The translations under genes were made by a program, and so were the position numbers. Below are positions 7,346 to 14,133 of a stretch of DNA of 15,295 bases, piece after piece (position 1 is the first letter of the stretch; the number at the start of each line of letters is the position of its first letter). Origin of the DNA: Phycisphaerae bacterium (GTDB lineage: Bacteria; Planctomycetota; Phycisphaerae; SM23-33); contig JALHTV010000080.1 of assembly GCA_022866005.1 (NCBI GenBank), forward strand, positions 1 through 15,295. The letters are read 5' to 3'. The notes under the pieces are model-generated. The model did no database searches. It saw only the letters and a list, made by a program, of their open reading frames with translations, and had not been told where the DNA came from.

Positions 7346-7373
7346 TTGTCCGCTGCGGCGGGTCGGCTAAGAT
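7346..7373 (+). promoter_or_regulatory. Predicted sigma70-type promoter of dxr-rseP
   Basis: TTGTCC (7346-7351) and TAAGAT (7368-7373) are separated by 16 nt. Transcription would start near 7380, leaving a leader of about 23 nt before the GTG start of dxr. It is divergent from the NUDIX promoter, within a 123-nt intergenic region. Confidence 0.45.
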
Positions 7374-7402
7374 GGGTGGACTTCGCAGCGTCGAGGCACG
7401 TC

Positions 7403-8584
7403 GTGTCAGCCAAGCGCGTCGCCATCCTGGGATCCACCGGCAGTATCGGCCGGCAGAGTCTGGAGGTCATCGCGGCCACAGACTCGCTGCGGGCCTGCGC
7501 GCTGGCGGCCGGGAGCAACTGGCAGTTGCTGGGCGAGCAGGCGCGGCGCTTTCGGCCGCAGATCGTGGCGCTCAGCAACGCCGACGCGGCCGAGCGGCTC
7601 CGGGCGATGCTACCGGCGGGGGTGGAGATGCTGGCGGGCCCCTCGGCCATGACCGAGCTGGTCCGCCGCAGCCGCCCGGACGTGGTGCTCTCGGGCGTGG
7701 TGGGGACGGCCGGGCTGGCGCCCACGCTGGCCGCGATCGAGGCGGGGGCGACGCTGGCCATCGCCAACAAGGAGACGCTGGTAATGGCCGGGGCGATCGT
7801 CATGCCCGCCGCGCGCAAGGCCGGCGTCGCGGTGCTGCCCGTGGACAGCGAGCACTCCGCCATCTTCCAGTGTCTCTGCGCCGGGCGGCGGGAGGAGGTC
7901 GCCCGCGTGGTCATCACCGCTTCCGGGGGTGCGCTCCGCGGCTGGGAGCACCAGCGCGCCGAGCAGGCCACCGTCCAAGAGGCCCTGGACCACCCCACCT
8001 GGCAGATGGGCCCGAAGGTCACGATCGACTCGGCCACGCTGATCAACAAGGCCCTGGAGGTGGTCGAGGCCCACTGGCTGTTCGACCTGCCGGCGGAGCA
8101 GATTCAGGTGGTGCTGCACGAGGAGTCCATCGTGCACTCGTACGTGGAGTTTCGCGACGGCTCGGTGATCGCCCAGATGGGCCGGCCGGACATGGCCCTG
8201 CCCATCGCTTACGCCCTGAGCTACCCGCAGCGCCTCGATCGCGCCACCCCGCCGCTGGACCTGCCGGCCTTGGGGAAACTGACCTTCTCAGCCCTGGACG
8301 GGCGACTTGCCCGCGCGGTGGAGTTGGGCTATCAGGCAATCACCCGCGGCGGCGTGACCGGGGCGGTGCTCAACGCCGCGAACGAGACGGCCGTGCAGGC
8401 GTTCCTGGACGGGCGGATCCGTTTCGGGCAGATCGTACCGCTGGTGGAGGATGTCTTGAGCCGCTCGCCCGCAATGTCCGAAATAACCCTCGAGGCGCTG
8501 CTGGAAGCCGACCGCTGGGCTCGGGCGCAGCTCCAGGCTCGCCTTACCGCCGGTGCCCCCGCGCAGGCGACCGGCCACACGTGA
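7403..8584 (+). CDS. dxr: 1-deoxy-D-xylulose-5-phosphate reductoisomerase
   Basis: Converts DXP to 2-C-methyl-D-erythritol 4-phosphate with NADPH and a divalent metal, the first committed step of the MEP isoprenoid pathway. Starting at GTG 7403 it has 393 aa, normal for the family. The longer in-frame extension back to 6908 crosses the NUDIX gene antisense and the promoter, and is rejected. GAGG (7393-7396) lies 6 nt before the GTG. Motifs: GSTGSIGRQSLEV (10-22) for NADPH, ANKETLVMAG (121-130), metal ligands Asp148 and Glu150 in PVDSEHSAIFQ, SGGALRGWE (174-182), HPTWQMGPKVTIDSATLINK (197-216), the acidic pair Glu219/Glu222, and HEESIVHSYVEF. The stop overlaps the ribosome site of the protease gene, indicating one transcript. 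Confidence 0.96.
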   Translation: MSAKRVAILGSTGSIGRQSLEVIAATDSLRACALAAGSNWQLLGEQARRFRPQIVALSNADAAERLRAMLPAGVEMLAGPSAMTELVRRSRPDVVLSGVVGTAGLAPTLAAIEAGATLAIANKETLVMAGAIVMPAARKAGVAVLPVDSEHSAIFQCLCAGRREEVARVVITASGGALRGWEHQRAEQATVQEALDHPTWQMGPKVTIDSATLINKALEVVEAHWLFDLPAEQIQVVLHEESIVHSYVEFRDGSVIAQMGRPDMALPIAYALSYPQRLDRATPPLDLPALGKLTFSALDGRLARAVELGYQAITRGGVTGAVLNAANETAVQAFLDGRIRFGQIVPLVEDVLSRSPAMSEITLEALLEADRWARAQLQARLTAGAPAQATGHT

Positions 8585-8591
8585 GGACTCG

Positions 8592-10727
8592 ATGGATTAC
8601 CTGGCGATGAGTGTGCCGTTGCTGTGGTCGCAGTGGCTCTGGCCGATCCTGCTGTTCGTCTTCGGGCTGGGGCTGGTGGTGTTCGTCCACGAGCTGGGGC
8701 ACTTCCTGGTGGCCAAGGCGGCGGGGATCACCGTGGAGCGGTTGGCGGTGGGCTTTGGGCCGAGGCTGTTCGGCGTGGTGCGGCGCGGGACCGACTACTG
8801 CGTGAACCTCCTGCCGCTGGGGGGGTACGTCAAGATGCTCGGCCAGGAGGACGTCAAGGAGGCGGCCGAGACGACCGACCCGCGGGCCTTCGGCAACAAG
8901 CCCGTGGGCGTGCGCCTGGGGGTGGTGTCGGCCGGGGTGGTGATGAACGTGCTGCTGGCGGGGGCGCTGTTCGTCCTGGTGGCCATGGTGGGCAAGAAGT
9001 ACCCCGCCCCGGTGGTCGGGTTCGTGAGGCCGGGCTTCCCAGCCTCGCAGGTGGAGATCCAATGGCTGGAGGACAGCGGCGCGCCGACCCGCGCGCCCGC
9101 CTCCGCGCCGGGCCAGGTCCAGGCCGGTGCCTCCGACCAAACCCGCGGCCTTCGCCCGGGCGACCGCATCGTCAAGATCACCGACGGCCACAGCCTGCTG
9201 TGCCTGCTGAGCCAGCCGGTGACACGCTTCACGGACATCCAACTGGTGGCGCTGCTGGCGAAGGGCGACAGCACGTACCAGTTCACGATCGAGCGCCGCG
9301 AGGGGGCGCGGAGGCGCCTGGGCCAGGCCCGCATGGGCCTGAAGCGCCTGCCCGACGACAGCCAGTACGTCTTTGGGATCGGCGCCGCCGGGGACACGAC
9401 CTTCGGCGAATACGAGGACCTGATCACCGACCACCCGTTCCGGGACGGCGACTCCCTGCTGGCCATCAACGGCCAGGGCATCACGCACTCCTGGGACATC
9501 AAGCCCCTCGAGAAGAAGCTCACGGGGGAGCCCGTGAGGATCACGGTGCTGCGCGGGAGGCGTCTGCTCGACATCGAGGTTCGGCCGCAGTGGCGCCTGC
9601 GGGACGACGTGCTGTGGCTCAAGAACGGGTCGCGCCTCCGCGCGCTGCCGGTGAGCAAGACCAAGGGCCTGATCGACTGCCTGACCGCCGATGGCGGGAC
9701 CGTGGCTGTGTCGGAGCAGGAACTCGCGGGCGGGGGGACGCGCGAGCCGCTGGACCTGCTGGGGATGATTCCGCGCGTGCGGGTGACCGGCGTGGTGAAA
9801 CGGTCCGCCGAGGACCAGGCCGGAGTGCAGGTCGGTGACATCATCGTGGGGTACGGCGACCGCTCGGCCCCGACATACCACGAACTGCTGGAGATCAACC
9901 GCGAGTACGCCGATCGAGGCACGCACATGCTCGTTAGTCGCGGCGGCGAGACGCACAAACTCTGGATCGTCCCCGAGCCGCGGAGCGAGGCGCTGGGCGA
10001 CTTCACCAAGGCTGCGGACCTGGAGCATCCGGTGGTGGCCGGTATCCGCGAGGGTTCCCCCGCCGCCCAGGCCGGAATCGAACCCGAAGCCGTCATCCAG
10101 ACCATCAACGACCAGCCGGTCGAGAACTGGATCGACATGTACCGGACCCTGGCGGGCCTGGCAGGCCAGGAGGTGCGCGTCACCTATCAGATCGGCGCCC
10201 GCCGCAAGACGGTCGCTCTGGGCCGGCTGGACCAGAGCGTCTTCGACCCCGCCGACTACACGCTGAGCATCTTCGGGGCCGAGGTGGCCTTTCGGCCGCT
10301 GCTGGTCACCATTCTCGAGCGCAATCCCCTCAAGGCGCTGGGCTGGGGGGCCAAGGAGACCTGCAAGCTGGTCGTCTCGACGTACGTGACGCTGGGCCGC
10401 CTGTCGCAGGGGGCGGTCTCGGCCAAGAGCCTCACCGGCCCGCTGGGCATCGGGGAGATCGCCGTCCAGGCCGGGCGGCGGAGCCTGATCGACTTTGTGT
10501 ACTTCCTCGCGTTCATCTCCGCGTCGCTGGCGGTGTTCAACTTCCTGCCCGTCCCCGTGACCGATGGCGGGCACGCGGTGTTCCTGGCCATCGAGAAGGT
10601 CCGCGGCCGGCCGCTGCCCCCGCGCGTCATCTACGTCGCGCAGTTGATGGGATTGGCGCTGATCGTGGCGGTCTTTCTGGCCCTGACCTGGCAGGACGCC
10701 CTGCGACTCTGGCGGAACTCATGGTAG
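8592..10727 (+). CDS. rseP: RseP-like site-2 zinc metalloprotease with multiple PDZ domains
   Basis: Intramembrane protease of the RseP/S2P family, which cleaves anti-sigma factors or signal-peptide remnants within the membrane. From ATG 8592 (GAGG 5 nt upstream, overlapping the dxr stop) it has 711 aa, much longer than the roughly 450 aa of E. coli RseP. The first membrane segment (about 16-32) runs into the zinc motif HELGH (33-37). GGYVKMLGQED (77-87) and a second hydrophobic segment (108-133) follow. The C-terminus has NFLPVPVTDGG (650-660), a variant of NxxPxxxLDGG that supplies the third zinc ligand Asp658, and a last membrane segment (681-699). Between them lie PDZ-like units around GLRPGDRIV (186-194), FRDGDSLLAING (283-294), DQAGVQVGDIIVG (408-420) and AAQAGIEPEAVIQTIND (491-507). 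An alternative start at 8607 is possible. Confidence 0.93.
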   Translation: MDYLAMSVPLLWSQWLWPILLFVFGLGLVVFVHELGHFLVAKAAGITVERLAVGFGPRLFGVVRRGTDYCVNLLPLGGYVKMLGQEDVKEAAETTDPRAFGNKPVGVRLGVVSAGVVMNVLLAGALFVLVAMVGKKYPAPVVGFVRPGFPASQVEIQWLEDSGAPTRAPASAPGQVQAGASDQTRGLRPGDRIVKITDGHSLLCLLSQPVTRFTDIQLVALLAKGDSTYQFTIERREGARRRLGQARMGLKRLPDDSQYVFGIGAAGDTTFGEYEDLITDHPFRDGDSLLAINGQGITHSWDIKPLEKKLTGEPVRITVLRGRRLLDIEVRPQWRLRDDVLWLKNGSRLRALPVSKTKGLIDCLTADGGTVAVSEQELAGGGTREPLDLLGMIPRVRVTGVVKRSAEDQAGVQVGDIIVGYGDRSAPTYHELLEINREYADRGTHMLVSRGGETHKLWIVPEPRSEALGDFTKAADLEHPVVAGIREGSPAAQAGIEPEAVIQTINDQPVENWIDMYRTLAGLAGQEVRVTYQIGARRKTVALGRLDQSVFDPADYTLSIFGAEVAFRPLLVTILERNPLKALGWGAKETCKLVVSTYVTLGRLSQGAVSAKSLTGPLGIGEIAVQAGRRSLIDFVYFLAFISASLAVFNFLPVPVTDGGHAVFLAIEKVRGRPLPPRVIYVAQLMGLALIVAVFLALTWQDALRLWRNSW

Positions 10728-10732
10728 CCCGG

Positions 10733-10753
10733 GGCAGCGGATAGACCGCTGCC
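10733..10753 (+). terminator. Hairpin after the site-2 protease gene
   Basis: GGCAGCGG (10733-10740) and CCGCTGCC (10746-10753) form an 8-bp perfect stem with a 5-nt loop, starting 5 nt after the rseP stop. No T-tract follows, so it may be a weak or factor-dependent terminator, or an mRNA-end stabiliser that separates rubredoxin expression from the dxr-rseP transcript. Confidence 0.45.
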
Positions 10754-10790
10754 AACAAGGTCGGGGTGGACGACCGCAAAAGGACCGACC

Positions 10791-10955
10791 ATGCAAAGGT
10801 ACGTCTGTGACGTGTGCGGATGGATCTACGATCCGGCCAAGGGCGACCCGGACCACGGCGTCCCGGCGGGCACGGCCTTCCAGGACATCCCCGACGGCTG
10901 GGTCTGCCCTGAATGCGGGGCCGACAAGTCCATGTTCTCCCCGGTGAAGGAGTAG
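10791..10955 (+). CDS. Rubredoxin
   Basis: Small mononuclear-iron electron carrier of 54 aa. The two CxxCG knuckles are Cys6-Cys9 (YVCDVCGWIYDP) and Cys39-Cys42 (GWVCPECGADKS), giving the Fe(Cys)4 site. The aromatic and acidic core (Y13, D14, P15, D19-P20, F30, D35, W37) follows the rubredoxin pattern, and the length is exactly typical. AAAAGGA (10778-10784) lies 6 nt before the ATG. It follows rseP by 63 nt with a hairpin between, and converges on tpx. Rubredoxins of anaerobes and microaerophiles pass electrons to oxygen-, superoxide- or peroxide-reducing enzymes. A link to the facing Tpx/thioredoxin operon is only inferred from position. Confidence 0.95.
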   Translation: MQRYVCDVCGWIYDPAKGDPDHGVPAGTAFQDIPDGWVCPECGADKSMFSPVKE

Positions 10956-10967
10956 TCCCCCCTGCCC

Positions 10968-10996
10968 GGCTTGCCAGGGCGTCGCCGTGGCAAGCC
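10968..10996. terminator. Bidirectional hairpin between rubredoxin and tpx
   Basis: GGCTTGCCA (10968-10976) pairs perfectly with TGGCAAGCC (10988-10996). The 11-nt loop itself contains GGC and GCC that can extend the stem. It lies between the convergent stops of rubredoxin (10955) and tpx (11022) and so could end both transcripts. There is no T-tract on either side. Confidence 0.5.
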
Positions 10997-11021
10997 CGGC
11001 CCGCGCGGGGCGCCAGGTGGG

Positions 11022-11543
<522 letters not shown>

Positions 11544-11552
11544 GGGATCCTC

Positions 11553-12104
11553 CTATTGTGGTTTGGTTTGGGGTCCGAGGGCACCCAGAGCCTGGCGGTA
11601 GGCCCCCGCAGGCTGGACGCCCACCCAGCGATGGACTTCCTGCCCCCCGCGGATGAGCACCACGGTCGGCACACCCTGAACGTTGTATTGCCTGCTCAGG
11701 TCGCCCAACTGGTCGACATCGACCTTCACGAAACTGACCCGCCCGGCGTACTCCCAGGCCAGGTCCTCCAGCGTCGGGGAGAGCATCTTGCACGGCCCGC
11801 ACCACGTGGCGAAGAAATCCACCACGACCGGCCGGGCGGCATCCAACACGTCCGTCCGGAACTGCTCAGCGCTGGTGATCTGCGCGACAGGGCCAGCCGT
11901 ATCGACCCGCCGGGGGGAGCGCAAGAAACCATGCCACGAGGCGATCATGATTCCCACAAAGGCTCCCAGGAGCGCACTCTTGTAGGGGCTTTCGGTGATC
12001 CTGGCTATCAACGGGTATGCCCCGCGGGTGAGCTTGCCGAGAAGGCCCACCACCAGCCCCACGGCTGCCCCACCCAAAGCGGCTAGAAGGGCAGTCATCC
12101 ACAT
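11553..12104 (-). CDS. Membrane-anchored thioredoxin, DUF6132-like plus thioredoxin domain
   Basis: Thiol-disulfide oxidoreductase of 183 aa. Residues 1-60 hold two hydrophobic segments (about 4-22 and 43-57); the ITESPYKSALLGAFVGIMIA part resembles the small membrane family DUF6132. A classical thioredoxin domain follows (about 74-175), with the active site WCGPC (101-105; Cys102, Cys105) in VVVDFFATWCGPCKML and a cis-proline loop GVPTVVLIRGG. With two membrane passes the N-terminus and the thioredoxin domain lie on the same side. Positive charges occur both in the connecting loop and after the second segment, so the side cannot be decided. GGAGG (12114-12118) lies 9 nt before ATG 12104; ATG 12098 is a possible alternative. 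It sits 15 nt after the cupin and 9 nt before tpx. Confidence 0.9.
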   Translation of the reverse strand: MWMTALLAALGGAAVGLVVGLLGKLTRGAYPLIARITESPYKSALLGAFVGIMIASWHGFLRSPRRVDTAGPVAQITSAEQFRTDVLDAARPVVVDFFATWCGPCKMLSPTLEDLAWEYAGRVSFVKVDVDQLGDLSRQYNVQGVPTVVLIRGGQEVHRWVGVQPAGAYRQALGALGPQTKPQ

Positions 12105-12119
12105 GACCGGGCACCTCCC

Positions 12120-12482
12120 TCATGCTCGCAGCATGACCAGCAGCATCTTGAACCGCTCGCCCGCATGCACCGCATGCGGGATGTTGGCGGGCATGAGCAC
12201 CATCTGACCGGCCGACGCCGCAACGGCCTTGCCGCCGATGGTCAGCTCGGCCTGGCCGTCCAGCACCACCACGATCGCGTCAAACGGCGCCGAGTGCTCA
12301 CTGAGGGCCTGACCCGAGTCGAAGGCGAACAGCGTCACCGTGCCGCCGGGACCCTCGGCGATCGTGCGGCTCACAATCGCGCCGTCGGCGTACTGCACCA
12401 GGTCGGCCAAACCCATCGCCGTGGCCGGCGGGAGTTTGGCCGTTGGCTCCGATGAGGGCGCGTTGCCAGGTCTAGCGGTCAT
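12120..12482 (-). CDS. Small single-domain cupin protein
   Basis: A 120-aa cupin of unknown substrate. The barrel motifs are LSEHSAPFDAIVVVLDGQAE (60-79) and AGQMVLMPANIPHAVHA (91-107), ending in ERFKMLLVMLRA (109-120). This combination (SEHxAPFDA, MPANxPHA, FKMLL-M) is a common bacterial cupin group. Of the usual metal ligands, His63 and His103 remain, with His106 and Asp68 as possible others; the second His and the Glu of the first motif are replaced. The start overlaps the end of the permease gene by 11 nt, a sign of coupling, but no strong ribosome site precedes it. A metal- or redox-related role is suggested only by its operon. Confidence is high for the fold and low for function. Confidence 0.88.
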   Translation of the reverse strand: MTARPGNAPSSEPTAKLPPATAMGLADLVQYADGAIVSRTIAEGPGGTVTLFAFDSGQALSEHSAPFDAIVVVLDGQAELTIGGKAVAASAGQMVLMPANIPHAVHAGERFKMLLVMLRA

Positions 12483-13782
12483 GCTCAGGGTCCTGGTCGC
12501 CGGTTGCCGCAGGCCGGGGGGCTACTTCACAATCATAGCCCAGGTCCCCGACCACCTTGACCAGTTCGCCGGCCTTGAGGTCCCGTCCGCTCACGACCGC
12601 GTTGCCGGCTGAGAGGTCCACCGCTGCCGACTCGACGCCCCGGCAGGCCTGCAACGCATCGGTGATCCGCCGGACACAATGGCCGCAGGTCATGCCGCCG
12701 ATCCGCAGCGCCACCCCCGCCGCGGCCCCCGCCGGTTCGCGCCGGCGGCGCAGCAGCGGACGGACTACCGCCACCCCGAGCAGCGCCAGCAGCACTACCG
12801 CTGCCGTTGCCCCGATCCAGTGCGGGATCATGGCCACGCCCGCCGCCGGGGGCTGCGGCATGGCGGGCATCGAGAAGATCGCATTCAGCATCAGCCCCGC
12901 GCCCATCGCCGTGCCCATGATCGTCAGGAGGTACAAGACGCCCGTCCGCACGCCCATGACCCTCCAGACGGTGACGATGGTCGCCGCGTTGGTGGCCGGG
13001 CCCGTCATCAGGAAGGCCAGCGCCGCCCCCGGTGAGACGCCCTTGGCGACCAGCGCCGCGGCGATCGGCACCGAGGCCGTCGCGCAGACGTACACCGGCA
13101 CGCCCAGCAGCATCATCACGAGCATCGCCAGCACCCCGCCGCCCATCGCCCCACCCAGGGCGGTCGCGAAGAAGTCCGGCGGGACCAGCGCCGAGATCAG
13201 CGCCGCCACGACCAGCCCCGCCAGCAGCGGCCAGCCGATGTCCTCCGGCAACGTCACGAATCCGTAGTGCAGGGCGTGGACCAGCCGAGCGCCCAGGCCG
13301 CGCGGGTCGCCAGGGACATCGTCCTGCTCGCTGGGGGCGGCACAGGTGGCGCAGTCGCGGTCCAGCAGCTCGACCAGCACCCCGCCGATCAGGCCGCTGA
13401 GCAGGGCGACGATGGGACGGAAGATCGCGAACACCCCGCCCAGCAGGCTGAACGTCACCAGGATGCTGTCGACGCCGGTCTGCGGGGCGGAGATCAGAAA
13501 CGCGGTCGTCGCCCCCTTGCCCGCCCCGTGGCGCCGCAGCGACGTGGCCACCGGGATCACGCTACAGGAGCACAGCGGCAGCGGCACGCCGAAGGCTGAG
13601 GCCTTGAGCACCGACAGCACCCCGCCCCCGCCCAGGTGCCGCGAGATGAAGCGCGGCGAGATCAGCACCGACAGCACCCCGGCCGCCAGGAACCCAAACA
13701 GCAGGTACGGCGCCATCTCGCTGAGTACGCCCCAGAACGCCGCCGGCACGCTGCTGGCTGTATGCGTCAGGTGTTCGAACAT
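12472..13782 (-). CDS. SO_0444-type Cu/Zn efflux permease with C-terminal HMA domain
   Basis: Predicted inner-membrane metal exporter of 436 aa. Two homologous hydrophobic halves form about eight to ten membrane segments. The first half carries the family motif GVPLPLCSCSVIP (65-77) with Cys71 and Cys73 and SAPQTGVDS (98-106); the second carries GVPVYVCATASVPI (227-240) and TGPATNAATI (260-269). A cytosolic loop has DCATC (143-147), a possible extra metal site. The C-terminus is a heavy-metal-associated domain, with GMTCGHC at 363-369 (Cys366, Cys369). The permease family (DUF318/ArsP-like) includes arsenic and copper/zinc transporters; the HMA domain favours a soft transition metal. ATG 13782 (MFEHLTHTAS) is chosen; an AGGAG lies 14 nt upstream, which is distant. 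First gene of the four-gene minus-strand operon. Confidence 0.9.
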   Translation of the reverse strand: MFEHLTHTASSVPAAFWGVLSEMAPYLLFGFLAAGVLSVLISPRFISRHLGGGGVLSVLKASAFGVPLPLCSCSVIPVATSLRRHGAGKGATTAFLISAPQTGVDSILVTFSLLGGVFAIFRPIVALLSGLIGGVLVELLDRDCATCAAPSEQDDVPGDPRGLGARLVHALHYGFVTLPEDIGWPLLAGLVVAALISALVPPDFFATALGGAMGGGVLAMLVMMLLGVPVYVCATASVPIAAALVAKGVSPGAALAFLMTGPATNAATIVTVWRVMGVRTGVLYLLTIMGTAMGAGLMLNAIFSMPAMPQPPAAGVAMIPHWIGATAAVVLLALLGVAVVRPLLRRRREPAGAAAGVALRIGGMTCGHCVRRITDALQACRGVESAAVDLSAGNAVVSGRDLKAGELVKVVGDLGYDCEVAPRPAATGDQDPEHDR

Positions 13783-13794
13783 TTCGCTTCTGCC

Positions 13795-13809
13795 AACTCC
13801 TAAGGAGTT
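13795..13809. promoter_or_regulatory. 15-bp palindrome upstream of the metal permease, possible operator
   Basis: AACTCCT (13795-13801), a central A, and AGGAGTT (13803-13809) form a perfect dyad 13 nt upstream of the permease ATG. It could bind a dimeric metal-sensing repressor or form an RNA hairpin that hides its own AGGAG ribosome site. No regulator gene is present in the window. Confidence 0.4.
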
Positions 13810-13868
13810 TGATGCCAACCTGCAAGGCGTTTTCCCGCCCCGCACGGGCCGGCGGGCGCCTGCGCGTC

Positions 13869-13874
13869 ATTGTA
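13869..13874 (-). promoter_or_regulatory. Possible -10 box of the permease operon
   Basis: On the minus strand this reads TACAAT (5/6 match), about 87 nt upstream of ATG 13782. No convincing -35 lies 16-18 nt upstream, as expected for an activator-dependent promoter or a chance match. The leader would include a GC-rich hairpin (CCCGCC 13834-13839 with GGCGGG 13851-13856) and the 15-bp palindrome. Confidence 0.3.
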
Positions 13875-13913
13875 GACCTGCTGGGCGGCGCTCCGGGGCG
13901 GTGCAGGCAAACA

Positions 13914-13933
13914 GGGGACAGGCGCCTTTCCCC
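13914..13933. repeat. Imperfect 20-nt palindrome, possible REP-like unit
   Basis: GGGGA (13914-13918) pairs with TCCCC (13929-13933) around a self-complementary AGGCGCCT core (13920-13927), with a single C/T mismatch. The form 'aggggacaggcgcctttcccc' resembles short dispersed palindromes I associate with planctomycete genomes. Only one copy is in the window, so its repeat status is inferred. Confidence 0.35.
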
Positions 13934-13953
13934 ATGCGGCTGCGGCCTTTCCG

Positions 13954-13981
13954 TTGACAAAACGCCAAGGCGCGGTAGCAT
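13954..13981 (+). promoter_or_regulatory. Predicted sigma70-type promoter of the right-edge repeat protein
   Basis: A perfect TTGACA (13954-13959) is followed after 16 nt by TAGCAT (13976-13981), a 4/6 match. Transcription would start near 13988, giving a long leader of about 146 nt before the ATG at 14134. Confidence 0.5.
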
Positions 13982-14133
13982 GAATCATAAACCAGGCCAA
14001 ATCCGGAGGGTTACTGCGAGCCGATGCGGTCTCGGGCAGGGGTGTGCGCCCGTAGGCCGGCGCCTTTTTCAGGCCTTCCGGAAGGGGTCTTGGGCACGTT
14101 GGCGAGTGGGTCGTGCAGCCAAAGGAGCCTGTC

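Larger units (their letters stand above)
13783..14133. other. Divergent intergenic region
   Basis: These 351 bases separate the metal permease from the right-edge repeat gene. I see no convincing gene in either direction. The region holds the operator-like palindrome and possible -10 on the permease side, an imperfect 20-nt palindrome at 13914-13933, a promoter reading right (13954-13981), and a perfect 12-nt palindrome CCTTCCGGAAGG (14074-14085) in the leader of the right-edge gene. Confidence 0.6.

Noticed and set aside
6908..7402. N-terminal extension of dxr giving a 558-aa protein
   Set aside because: It crosses the NUDIX gene antisense and the dxr promoter. The Rossmann motif begins 10 residues after GTG 7403, as in the family.
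8544..10574. A 676-codon open frame on the minus strand opposite the site-2 protease
   Set aside because: It is an antisense shadow created by high GC. Its translation is His/Gln/Arg-rich with no recognisable domain, while the plus strand has HELGH, PDZ units and TDGG.
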